Origin: Ottelia alismoides
Lineage: Eukaryota > Streptophyta > Magnoliopsida > Alismatales > Hydrocharitaceae
Direction of reading: 5' to 3'
Assembly: GCA_037367405.1 (NCBI GenBank)
Contig: JAZKJV010003264.1
Span: forward strand, 62,001-126,000
Length of the DNA stretch: 64,000 nt
The notes beneath the pieces are model-generated. The model was not told where the DNA came from and did no database searches. It worked only from the letters and a program-made list of their open reading frames with translations. A program made the position numbers and the translations under genes. How positions within the stretch are numbered: position 1 is the first letter of the stretch; each line of letters starts with the position of its first letter. Positions 20,708-32,434 of this stretch are shown here, piece after piece.

Positions 20708-21856
20708 GCTCCATGTATTAACGAGATCACAAGGCAGTCACTTCCTCTTCCATGGCTAACTGCCAGCTGCTGTCTTTCAAGGCATACTGATAGTTTCGTG
20801 ATATCTCCACGGTAGATAGGGCAATAACAAATCTCTAGAAATCACCAGTGAGGCGATGGAATGAAACCTGTGAAGCAAGTGGATAAGACGCACACGCCCG
20901 CTTGGATTTCCTTAAGGCAATAGGTACATCCAAATCATCAGCAATGTCCACCTGTACATCATTGTCCTGCATTGTCAGTCCCATCATTACTAATATCACC
21001 TGGACATACCTGGGGCGTGGTGGATGAATGACGGCCTCCTTGAGCAGGATTCGGACGACGAGTATAAAATTTCGGTAAATGTGAGACTGGTGGTTGTGGA
21101 GGGGGTGGCGGTGGTGGTGGTGATGGTGGTGACGGTGGTAGCACAACAGGAGTAGGTATGTGATCAGACTGACGTACATGAGGAGGTGGCACATAAATGT
21201 CATCATCAGTAGTGGAAGGAGTCATCCTGTCACCTGTAGGCGAGAAATACACGACATTCTCAAAGAAGGTGACATCAGCACTGACATATATCTGTTACTC
21301 ACAGGATTATAAGATCGGTAGCCCTTTTGAGTACGAGAGTACCCCAGAAACACACACTTGACAGCCCTAGGTGAGAGCTTGTCAATCCCTGGAGTGAGTT
21401 GATGGACAAAAGCAACTGAATCAAAAACACGAGGAGTTAGTGAGAACAATTTCCTGTCAGGAAAGACAACAGAAAGAGGAACTTTCTCACCCAACACAGA
21501 AGATGGCATACGATTGATCAGATAACCTGCCATAAGAACGGCATCACCCTAAAAAGTCAGAGGAGCACAACTATGAATGAGTAAAGTCCGAGACACATCA
21601 AGAAGATGACGATGTTTTCTCTCTGCAACACCGTTCTATTGAGACGTGTAGGCATAAGTTGTTTGATGAATAATGCCACGAGACAAGAAGAAATGGGAAA
21701 GAGCACGAGTGCAAAATTCTAATGTATTATCTGTGCGCACAATCTTCACATTAGAAGAAAAAACATTCTGAATTTCATTGATAAGATTTTTGATTACATC
21801 CTCCGCTTCAGATTTATTTTTCAATAAAAGACACAAGACAATCTAGAGAAATCATC
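20708..21856 (-). pseudogene. Integrase C-terminal half and proline-rich linker of copia E
   Basis: Frames at 21636-21836 (NKSEAEDVIKNLINEI, KIVRTDNTLEFCT, YAYTSQ) and 21222-21533 (YLINRMPSSVLGEKVPLS, LTPGIDKLSPRAVKCVFLGYS) belong to the integrase core and C-terminal region. They are followed by a region of consecutive prolines and histidines (20959-21252) leading to RT. The codon before NGVAERK is now a stop (CAA to TAG-type change near 21638). The catalytic second aspartate is present. Confidence 0.83.
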
Positions 21857-22689
21857 TACGACACTAGGTAAAATATGTGTCCCTGGTGATCAGGTACACG
21901 ACTCGGACCCCAAATGTCAACATGCAATAACTCAAAAAGGGAGCGACTGCTCCTAGACTCACGACTAGGGAAAGTAGACCTGTGATGCTTTCCCAACTGA
22001 CAGGCTTCACACTGAAAAGAAGACTTCGGTGAAATCTGAGGCAAGATATGACGCAGCTTCTTAAGAGGAAGATGACCAAAACGCAGATGCCAGGTAAAGG
22101 GAGAAGCAGATCCACTGGACTGAGATGAGACACCAGCATAGGAGGTGCGAACCAACCGATAAAGACCATCCTGCTCACAGCCACAACCAATCACCCTGCC
22201 CGTTAGAATGTCCTGAAAAATAAGAGATGATGGGTCAAAGATAGCTCGACAATGCAAATTCTTTGTAAGCTGACTAATAGAAAGTAAGTTCATCGAGAAA
22301 TATAGAGCATGCAAAACATTCAGCAGGTGAATGGAGGATGTCAAACTGATCTCCCCCTGTCCAATGATGGGGGAATGAGTCCCATCTGCTATTACTACCG
22401 ATCTCCCTGGGGAAACCTCCCTGTAGGATGTAAACTTATCTCTGTCTTGACAGAGATGATGTGTTGCACCGAAGTCCATGATCCATTTTAAAACTTCAAA
22501 ACTGTGACATGATGTAAAAGCATAAACGCTACCTGATGTGCTTGCCGTGACTGACGTGCTGGCAGAGGCTGGAGCCGCAATGTCTGAGTGAACTCCTGGC
22601 GAGTCAGTAGTGGCAGGAGGCATGATATCCCGTAGTCTGGTGACAAGATCCTCAAACCGCTGGTCTGAAGTAGATGGCGATGTAGGCAC
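21856..22689 (-). pseudogene. Protease, pre-integrase and integrase start of copia E
   Basis: One 277-codon frame: Ser/Thr-rich linker, WIMDFGATHHLCQDRDKF (DFG replacing the expected DSG), the rest of the protease domain (VVIADGTHSPIIGQGEISL), LLSISQLTKNLHC, WHLRFGHLPLKKL, the zinc pair CEACQLGKHHRS and HVDIWGPSRVPDHQG, the first catalytic aspartate of integrase. It is unusually long and uninterrupted for this window. The same DFG in D suggests that the change was inherited from a common source copy. Confidence 0.87.
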
Positions 22690-22699
22690 ATCATGCTCG

Positions 22700-23295
22700 G
22701 CTACACGGACAGATGCAAGAAAACCATGCTTAGAATATCATGTATCTTCCGCATGACCCGAGCGATGACAGAAGGTGCATGGCTGACGGAATCGGCCTCC
22801 TCGACCACGAGGTCCACGACCACGAAAAGAGGAGGAGGCACCTCTGCCTCGGGAAGCAGCCATCACTGAAGGAGGTGGCGTAGACGCTGGAGAAGGAACC
22901 GAGATTCGGCTGAGTCGTCGATACACTTCCTCCACTGGAGGAATAGTAGCATCTGCCAGTATCTGCGAGCGAGCCACATCATACTCCGGGTCTAGTGTCG
23001 CTAGTAAGACCCCCACTATTGTAGCATTCTGGAACGTCTTCTGCTGCTCAGGGGTCGTCGTCAGGAGAATGATACTGTAAAGCTTCTCAAACATCCCCCC
23101 GTAAGGATGTATACAACGAATGCAACGTCCAACCATTCTGCTTGACCGTAAAGATGTCATGCTGAAGTTGGAGGATCTTAGTCTCGTTCCTCATCTGCGA
23201 GTACGTCGCGGCAAGAATATCTCACATGGACTTAGCCGTGGATTGATGTAGGACATCATTGGTAATGTCCATTTTCAGAGTGCCAGAAAGCCATA
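22700..23295 (-). pseudogene. Gag of copia E, N-terminus missing
   Basis: The minus strand encodes the last two-thirds of gag: [15 protein letters not shown], the KILQLQHDIF segment, GGMFEKLYSIILLTTTPEQQ, LATLDPEYDVARS, an RGRGASSSFRGRG stretch and the zinc knuckle CTFCHRSGHAEDT. The KSM codons are followed by a stop (about 23225). The frame ends at the deletion junction at about 23295, so the start codon and leader are gone. Confidence 0.83.
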
Positions 23296-24942
23296 CTCTA
23301 CTTATTCAGAGTTGCGCACCCATTTCCTATTGGGGTGATGCTGTGCTTATGGCATGTTATCTGGACAATCGTATACCATCCTTTGTCATAGGTGAGAAAG
23401 TTCCTCTTTCAGTTGTCTTCTCTGACAAGGAATTATTCTCCCTTCTCGTGGCTTTGGCTCGGTTGCTTTTGTCCAACTCTCTCCAGGACTTGACAAGCTC
23501 TCACCTAGGTCTGTCAAGTGTGTATTTGTTGGGTACTACGCAGAAGGGTTACCGATGCTATTATCCTTTGAACAATAAATATTATACCAGTGCCGATGTC
23601 ACATTCTTTGAGTCTGTGATGTATTTCTCCCCTGTAGGTGATAGGTTGACTTCCTCCACTACTGATGATGAGATTTATGTGCCACCTCCTCCTATGCGTC
23701 CGTCTATTCCCATACCAGTTCCTGTTGTTCCATCACCACCATCACCACCTCCACGTCTACCTGTGCCACCTTTACCGCTATTCAATACCCGTCGTCATGT
23801 CCCTGCTCATAGAACTCGTCAATCATCCACCACGCCTCAGGATTGTTCAGGTGGCATTACTAACGATGGGTCTGACGATGTGCAAGTGCAGGGATCTCTG
23901 CAGGAGAATGGTATACCGACGAGTACGGTTGTTGATGATTTGAATGTGCCTATTGCCTTACAGAAGCAGAAGCGTACATGTGTATCCTATCCACTTGCTT
24001 CACATGTTTCATTCCATCGCCTCACCGGTGATTTTCAGCGGTTTGTTGTGGCCTTATCTACCGTGGAAATACCACAGAATTATCAGGATGCTTTGAAGGA
24101 GAGCTATCAACGTTTTGCCATGGAGGAGGAAATGGCTGCTTTGAGGTCACAGGGTACATGGAGCTTGGTTTCTGCTCCTCTAGGAGCTTTTGTTGTCAGC
24201 TGTAAATGGGTATTTACTGTCAAATATCATGCAAATGGCAGCCTTGATCGTTACAAAGCAAGGCTTGTGGCACGCGGGTTTACTCAAACATACGACGTGG
24301 ATTATATGGACACATTTTCTCCAGTTGCGCGTCACTCCACTCTACTTGTCCTTTCAGTTGCTATGGTACGTGATTGGCCCTTGTTTCGGCTTGATGTTAA
24401 AAATGCTTTTTTGTGTGGGGATCTGCAGGAAGAAGTCTACATGCAGCAGCCTCCGGAGTTTGCTGTTGAGGGGAAGGGTCATATGGTGTGTAGACTTCAC
24501 AAGGCAATATATGGCCTTGAACAAAGCCCGTGAGCGTGGTTTCAGAAGCTTTCTGACCTAATTCAGAAGCAAGGGTTCAAAAGATCAAATGCAGATCATT
24601 CTTTGTTTGTTCAGAAGACTCCCAGAGGTACTATTGTTATTATGGTTTATGTTGATGATATACTTGTTACGAGAGATCATATGCAGGGGATAAAGAAGGC
24701 AAAAGCATTCCTAGGCCATCAGTTTGTTACTAAGGATCTTGGTACCCTACGATATTTTCTAGGGTTGGAATTTGCTAGGACTGCGCAGGGTCTTGTAATG
24801 ACCCAAAGGAAGTATATTACAGATATGCTTGTTGAGACGGTCATGATTGACTGTCAATCTTCGACTACTCCCATGGATCCTAGCATGAAGTTATATGACG
24901 ATGACACATATGAGGTTGACATGAGAAGATATAGAGAGATGG
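23296..24942 (+). pseudogene. Integrase C-terminus, linker and reverse transcriptase of copia D
   Basis: Frame 23259-24533 resumes D with [22 protein letters not shown], a P-rich linker ([18 protein letters not shown]), then [67 protein letters not shown] stop follows at about 24531 (tga). Frame 24603-24942 holds YVDDILVTRDHMQG and TQRKYITDMLVETVM. Compared with other copies there is a deletion in the SLTPRVFG region near 23450. The coding sequence is cut at 24942 by gypsy G and resumes in frame at 41081. Confidence 0.87.
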
Positions 24943-27900
24943 TGTAACATCCGGATCCGAATGAACTGAAGCTCCTGTCAAGAAAAGGATGTTGCAAGCA
25001 AGTTTGGATCTCCAAAGTGGAGATATTTAAAGGTACATATCTCTCTCCTCTTTGTTCTCATTAAAGTCAATGCTGAAGTTTCTAATTCAGTTTTTTTTAT
25101 GTTGCTATCCATCAGGTATTTTATCTATTGTTGTATGTTAGATAAAAAGCCACAAATCCTCCAAATTTAGAGGATCAAAGGTACAATCTTTCTCCCTCCT
25201 CTTGCTGCCTTCCATGCATGATTTAGCCTATAAAATTTTTATTACAAAAGCCTTCTAGGTACCTGGGGTTGGGACATAAAAATCTCCTAACTGAAATTAT
25301 ATTATAAGAAAGTATTGGTCATATCAAACTCACAAATAAGCCAACTTTTGGTTCATCTGGACTTCATACTGGTTAATAGAGAAAAGACTTTGATGTAATC
25401 AACTCCATACGTATAAGAGAATTCTTTTACTGAAAGCTCCTCTTTAAGCCAATCAAGCTTACCATCAAGTGTATGCTCTATAGGAAATAACCGTCGACAG
25501 GAAACAAGAGTGACATTCAAAATAAAGGGCATGAGGTTAGAGGAGCATTCTTCTTATCATTCATGACCTGACTTCAGTTAGAGTTTTGTAATATATCAAT
25601 ATAATCTCTTAGAATCAATACAGTTAACAGTACATCAATGGATTGCATTCGAGATCAGATAAGTCATTACTCGTAATAATTAGAGATAGAATGGTGAACA
25701 CATGATCTCACCCTTTCACATAGGGAAACCAACTGAGGTAAAGAAGCATATTGAGCAATGTTGATGAAGGGCTAGATTGGATTGTTTATGAATTATGATT
25801 ATGCTGCACTATTGAAAGTTCACATTCCCACCACATGTAGAAATCTTAATCACGTTTATCTATACCATTGTAACTTTGTGTAAACTAGGTTGGGGAGTGA
25901 TACCTTCTGAACAGATTTTTGGATAGAAGTTCGAAATTAGATGCATATGTCCATTGGCTACAATCGCTCGAAATCAAAATCTGCTGAGGATTGTTCAATT
26001 AGTGAAACTCTTACAAATGAACATTGTAAGCCTTGCAACATATGACCCTGCTGCCACATTTTTTTATAAAAGACTATGGATTGCCTTATTATGATCGAAT
26101 TCTATCTACCTATGAGACACTACTTGAATAAGAGGGCTTAATCATCATAGGCAATCTCCTTGATGCCACTGATTAATTTCACATGTACAAACATTGATCG
26201 GAGTTAATATCTTACTTATATAGGAGCAAATATGATGATCTTCTGAGAATTCATCTTTTAAAATATTAGAACTCTTCTCTCAAAGTCAATAAATGATTTC
26301 TCAAGATCTTTACGAATAAGAAATCATCAATCAATTGATCATTATGTATAGTCTACTATTCATACAATCTATTATATATATATATATATATAGGATGTTA
26401 TGGTAAATGATCAGAAAACACCCCTCTTTTGATGTCTCAACTGGAACTGGTACAATTGAAACATGATTCTTGTTTAGGTACCATATAAAACAAATTGATA
26501 AAGACTAGCTAGATCCATATCCAAAGCGTAGATGGTGATCTTATGATTTTAGAAATAATAAGATGTGACCACAAAGACCGATCATCTTCATAAATTAATC
26601 TTTTAGGTATACTCTACTATTTATACATATCATCAAAGATAGGTAGTGACAAAATACCTAGAATTGTAAAGTCGACCATTGAAGAGATTGAGAAATGATG
26701 GGGTAGATGAATAAGTGAAATCAATGCTGAATCATTATATCAATAAGATCGTTGATCAAAAAGACCTAGATCTGTATAATCAACCACGTAAATGATTAAG
26801 AAAGGATGAGGGATCAAGTCATTGATGACTGATAATTAAGAGTGCCAGTCATGGTGACCTTTACGCCTGACTGTGCGAGGGTGCGGTGACCCTCAGCTGG
26901 GCGGGAGATTAGGAAGCCCAGTTAGGGCAGCGGCCGCTTGGTGCGTGGGTCTAGGATCCCAGTCTTTTACTCGGTTTTCTCGCGAGCGATCGCAGTTTTT
27001 ACGCCTCTCTGGGAACCACAGGTTTTCTTTTAAAGACCAGTTCCGCTGACCCTTGTTCTTTAGGGTACCTAGGCTGGAGGACCCTTGGTTTTAGTTTTTC
27101 GAGCTCGTTAGCCCGTACCGGTCGGGCTGGTTTTTCTTTTAGAGCGACTTTTCCGGAAAGTCTCTCTCACCCGTCTTAGTGGCGTAGTTTTGGAGTAGAC
27201 CTATCCCTCTATTGGACCGCCTTCCAATTAGAGGGCGAGACGGAAGAGCCTTTTGTAGGCTACTTCACCGCTTGAGTTTTGTTTATTTTTCGCCAGCAGA
27301 CTTGGCGATGCTACATCCGAATCATCCATGTATACATCTGAATCCTCTATGGCTACATCTGAATCAGTTACAATTGAATATGAAAAAGATAGATTTGAGA
27401 TTGGATTGAATCACAATTGAGTTGGCTAAGTTGAATTACAGTTGAATTGGTTACATGGAAGCTTGGGTACAGTTGAGTTGGTTTCCGTTGAACTAGTTAC
27501 TTTTCTGCCAATAATTCCTGACAAAGAGAAAAGACCATATCATGAAAATCGTCCTTATCAGACTATCCACTAAACTTGAGAAAATCAATAAGGAAAGAAT
27601 CAAAACCCCAGATCCATCATATACTCTTACTATGATCAATCCACAAGATTCTTAAACATCATTATAAGCATTAATAGAGATAATGATTATATCAGAGTCT
27701 CATCATTCATATTCTCAAGACCAATCAAACTTGTATTATAATTAATAGAAAGGCAATGACTTAAATATGGATCACATGATATTGGTATATAAATGATTAA
27801 TGTGGGCAATTAGTGTTGGATGAGTAGAATGGGGTTTTACATACCAAACAGCTTGAAAGCCTGTTTCATTGCAAGTAGTTTTAAATTTTAATTTTCAAAG

Positions 27901-28360
27901 ACAAATTATTTGCTTTCTTTTGGAACCACTAAATTCCTGTTAATTGTAATTAATTAGATGTACTCAACGTTTGTTGATGTTCTTTTCTCCCTATTCCATG
28001 GATTGCAGGCAAAATACCTGCATCGTTGTATTGGGAGAGTTGAACATCAGCTTCTGCAGTTACAATTATCAGGTACGCATTCTATAGTTTGTTCAAGATA
28101 TTATATGCTTTTATTTCTCCTCTAATATAATTGGGATGCATGTACATAATGCAATTTCTGTTGTTACATGTTAACTGCTATGGATATTTATGCAATATAA
28201 TTGTGACATACTGTAGTTCTGTGGCTTATTAGTTAATTTGTGAATGTCATTCGTAAAAAAAATCCCCTAATTTTTAGTACTATAATGTGATCTTTAGTGA
28301 ACATTATACTATGGATGATATGTAAACGGGTATCCCAGATACGTAGAAGCGGGCCTCACA
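24943..28360 (+). repeat. 5' LTR of gypsy G (3,418 bp)
   Basis: Matches 32240-32381 plus 38049-41075 almost base for base. It includes a TA microsatellite at about 26371-26391, and a GC-richer core (26840-27330) that is also found, diverged and inverted, at about 62220-62700. Short open frames in it (such as 27212-27409) look incidental. It ends GGGCCTCACA just before the PBS. Confidence 0.9.
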
Positions 28361-28363
28361 GTT

Positions 28364-28380
28364 TGGTATCAGAGCAGTGG
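28364..28380 (+). other. Primer-binding site of gypsy G
   Basis: TGGTATCAGAGCAGTGG begins three bases after the LTR end. It matches an initiator tRNA-Met 3' end, as in most plant gypsy elements. Confidence 0.88.
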
Positions 28381-28635
28381 TACCCTGCTACATACACTCA
28401 TAGTATTATAATTCCGATCACATTAATTTTCGGATATCGACAGTCCTCTAACTTGTCGCGAGTCTAAAAGGGAAATACGACATTCAAAATTTATGACCAC
28501 AGATGTCACTAATTGCAACTAACTTTCCATATGTATCCCAAGAAGAGAAAAAGCATAATAGAAATATTCGCAAACATCAACTATTGTAATTAAGGTTATC
28601 GGTTCTTATATAGAACCATGGCGTCTAGTGCCGAC

Positions 28636-31600
28636 CTTTCTATCTTTTTAATTGATTCTGGAGCGATGAATGAACTTTCAATTTTTAACTTCAGTAGGTA
28701 GAGGTGCAGATGCCCTAGATCATCCTTGTCACATTATGGGTCATGTGGCTAATAGATCATCATAAGACTAATAGTCAGATAGCTACCAATGTTGATTGGT
28801 GGACATGAGACGATAGCAAACTGTCTGCTACAACAGCTTAACAAGTTTGACCTAACTTTTGGTATGGATTGAATGCCAGATCACCATGCCATGGGTAATT
28901 ATTTCATGAAGACGACTGTCTTCAGGATTCCAGACTTACTCGAGATTACCTATAAGGGTACATTACATGACTCCAAAATGAAGTACATTTCAGTGTTGAG
29001 AGCTCAAAGACTCATATATCGAGAATACGATACATTTCTAGCAATTATCCGAAATACATCTGATGAACGAGCCGATGACTCAGGACATCAGTTTAGTGTT
29101 GAATTAGTCCAATGTGTTTCCTGATGATTTACCAGGTATACCGCTTGAGAGAGAGATTGAGTTCGAGATCACACTACTATTGGATACACAACCAATCTCG
29201 ATGACTCCGTACCACATGACACCAACCGAGTTGAGAAAGCTGAATGTGCAGCTACATGAGTTACTTGACTTGAGTATCGTGAGGTCGAACACTTCACCTT
29301 AGGGTGCTCTACTTCTTTCGTCAGAAAGAAGGATGGATCAATGAAATTATACATTGATTACATACAACTGAACGAGAAATAGTGGAGAACTATTATCCTC
29401 TACCACACATCTATTATTCGTTCGATCAACTACATGGATCTTCGATGTTTTCAAAGATAGATCTCCAATCTGGCTACCATCAGCAGAGGAGTCAAGAGTC
29501 GGATATTTGGAAGACAACATTCAAGACTCGATATGGGCACGACAAGTTTGTGTGATGTCGTTTGGGCTCACAAATGCCATGCTTCATACGCAAACACGAT
29601 GAACAGGATTTCCGTCCATACTTGGACGAGTTTGTGATTGTATGCATTGACTATGTGTTGATATATTCCTGAAATGAATAGGGATCACATCAATGATGTT
29701 CTGATATATTTTTGAAATAAATGGAATCATGCAAATGATCTAAAGATAGTCCTTGACATACTTCAATACTACAAGTTGTATATCATGTTGAGCATGTGAG
29801 TTCTAATTATCCCATGTCTCATTACTTGGGCATACCATTTCTGGAACATGTATCACAGTTGACCTTGTGAAAATTGAGATAATCATGTCTTGAGAGCAGT
29901 CCAAGACAATCACTAAGATTCAGAGCTTCCTTGGACTAGCGGGTTATTACAGACGCTTAGTCAGTAGTTTTTCCCAAGTTCTTCCCTTGACACAATTGAC
30001 ACAGAAGAGAATTCCTTTCATTTGGAATGATTCATGCGAGCAAGTCTTCAGGATACTGAAGGAAAGATTAACGACTGCGAATACACTTGCACTTCCTTCA
30101 GGCACTCAGGATTTTCCAGTATATACAGATGCTTCAAGTGAAAGTTTAGGAGCAGTTCGAATGCAACAAGGTCACGTGATTGCTTACGCATTACATCAGT
30201 TTTGACCGCATTAGTGGAATTAACCCATCTATGGCTTGGAGTTGGTGGCGGTTGGCTTCTCTTAAAAAAACTGGCATCACTATCTCTTTGAGCTGAATTT
30301 TGATATCTTCATAAATCGCAAGAATTTGAAGTACATCTATGATCAGAAAGAGCTAAATATGAGACAACATCGGTTGTTTGAACTACTGAAGGATTTTGAA
30401 TACATGATCTCTTACCATTCTGGTAAAGGAAACGTGGTGGCAGATGCGCTTAGCAGGAAAGCTCACGCACATACGACAAACTAGCTATATACATGAGATA
30501 TACTCGTAACTTTGACTAATGGACATCCTCATAAGAGTGCGTCTACATCTACTGTTATACCTCCGCGATTCATCAGTCTTTGGGATTGCATAGTATAAGG
30601 ATACATGACATATCCTTGAATTTGAGACATATACATGCGTGCTAACAAGGACAAAAGTGATAATTATGTGGAGATTAAGTCTACTTTACGAAAGGATGGC
30701 TACATCATTGTGTCCAATGGTGAGCAATTGCCTAGAGATTCTTGATGAGGCACGCAGCTCACAACTGTCTTTTCATCCTGGCAGTACAAAATTGTATCAT
30801 AATCTACGCCAACATTCTAGTGGGTCGGGATGAAGCGTGATGCAACACATCATGTTAACAGATGCTTGACCTGTCAGATGGTCAATGTTGAGCATAGAAG
30901 ACCACCATGATTATTACAATATCTCCCCATTCCCAAGTAAAAGTGGGAGAGTACGTTAATGAATTTTGTTACTAGACAACCGAAAACACCAGGTGGCCAC
31001 AATGTTATTAGATCGTTGTTGCCCATTTCATACCTATCAGCATGCCCTACATTACATCTAGGTTGTCTAGATTGTTTGTACAAAACATTATCAGGCTTCA
31101 TGATATACCACGCGAGGTAGTGTCTGACAGACTAACAAAAACTCGATGTTTACATCTTTCTACTAGAACCAGCTTGTGTCAGCAACACAGACAAAGCTGA
31201 AGATAAGTTCCGCATATCATCCATAGACTGACGGATAGAGCAAGCGTTCTATTCAGACAGTTGACGATTTGTTATATGCATGTACTCTAGATAGGAAAGG
31301 GTCATGGAAGGATCACCTGCCATTGGTAGAACTCCCGCACAACGACAGTCATTATTCCAGTATTGGTATGGCATCATTCGAAGCCCTATAGGGGCGGAGA
31401 TGTCTCGCACCTCTCAGTTGGCGTAAGGTAGGTGAACACACTTTTTACTCTATAGATCTCTTTGGGAAGGGACTCCGAGAACTATTGATCGATCTTGTAA
31501 GGGGAAGGCTTCTGATGACTCAGAGCTACTAGAAGAGCTATGCAGACCGTCGGAAAAGAAATTTGAAGTTTCATGTAATCCGATCCTCTTCTCTTAATCG

Positions 31601-32060
31601 ATTTAAATTATAACTTATCAATATTTAACTTAATCCTTCACATTGATGGAAATTCCTGAAAACACAAGGAGATTGAGTGTTTCTACGAGTATCTCTCATG
31701 AAGGGATTACAGAGATTTGGTGCTCATAGCAAGTTGACACCACGATACGTTGGATTATTTGAAATTTTTAGTCGTATGCGTAAGATGGTCTATTGAGTAA
31801 CCCTTTCTCCACACCTATCAATTTAAGGAATTACGAATACGACCTTCACTATGTCATCAGCTACGAGAACCTTGACGTGGAGTCAAATTTGATTTACAAA
31901 GAGAAGGTCAGTACAAATACTCGATGATGTTGTGAAAAAAAAAGCTTCACAACAAAGAAATTCTCCTAATAAAGGTGCTATGGCACCGACATGATGTCAA
32001 AGAGGCAACATGGAAGACAAAAGTGGATATGCGGGCACGATACCCACAACTCTTTCAGGT
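28636..32060 (+). pseudogene. Degenerate pol of gypsy G (PR-RT-RNase H-IN), gag absent
   Basis: Protease: FLIDSGAM at about 28647. RT: VFPDDLPGIPLEREIEF at 29114 (in its own frame), then TPTELRKLNVQLHELL. RNase H: PFIWNDSCEQVF, VYTDASSESLGAVRMQQG, IAYALHQF (29987-30205), then LRQHR-like and SGKGNVVADALSRKA to about 30470. Integrase: an H-H-C-C-type segment (RCLTCQMVN at about 30862) and a core MNFVTRQPKTPGGH (30957). C-terminal block: HDVKEATWKTKVDMRARYP at about 31990, typical of chromovirus polyprotein ends. The pieces lie in different frames with many stops, and no gag lies between PBS and protease (28381-28635). It cannot encode its own mobility. Confidence 0.87.
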
Positions 32061-32239
32061 AATTGTCAAAACAAGCCCATTTAATTATATATATTGAAAG
32101 AACACGGCTTGTTTTCCCTTTGAGGTTTTTATGGGATCAAAATCCTTGAGGTTTTTATGGCCAGATAAGATCCAAACAAGACACAAAGTGACCTTGACTT
32201 GAGTCTCGAGGACGAGACTCCCTTTGAGGTTTTTATAAT

Positions 32240-32381
32240 TGTAACATCCGGATCCGAATGAACTGAAGCTCCTGTCAAGAAAAGGATGTTGCAAACAAGT
32301 TTGGATCTCCAAAGTGGAGATATTCAAAGGTACATATCTCTCTCCTCTTTGTTCTCATGCATTAAAGTCAATGCTGAAGTT
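32240..32381 (+). repeat. 3' LTR of gypsy G, left piece
   Basis: The first 142 bp of the LTR, preceded by a CGAGGACGAGACTC...TTTTTATAAT stretch like that before other chromovirus 3' LTRs. The last 16 bp (32366-32381) are the LINE target duplication. The LTR resumes at 38049. Confidence 0.9.
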
Positions 32382-32434
32382 GCCATTTCCATAGAGAACA
32401 TGCACCAAAAACTAAATTTGGAACCTTAGTGCAT

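Larger units (their letters stand above)
19124..23295 (-). mobile_element. Ty1/copia element E, minus strand, 5' end deleted
   Basis: Inserted head-on into D. The 3' LTR at 19124-19271 (148 bp, starts TGTTGG, ends CTCTACA) is followed by a minus-strand PPT and then RNase H, RT, proline-rich linker, integrase, protease and gag reading leftward. The gag frame stops being recognisable at about 23295, where plus-strand D integrase begins at once. The 5' LTR, PBS, leader and gag start of E are missing, as is a stretch of D that should precede the junction. E is of the same family as D and A. Confidence 0.88.

Noticed and set aside
26371..26391. TA microsatellite in the G LTR (also about 39363-39380)
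   Set aside because: Simple repeat inherited with the LTR, differing only in length.
27212..27409. 65-codon frame conserved in both LTRs of G (also 39927-40124)
   Set aside because: The conservation is explained by LTR identity. There is no domain and no equivalent intact frame in the diverged copy at 62 kb.
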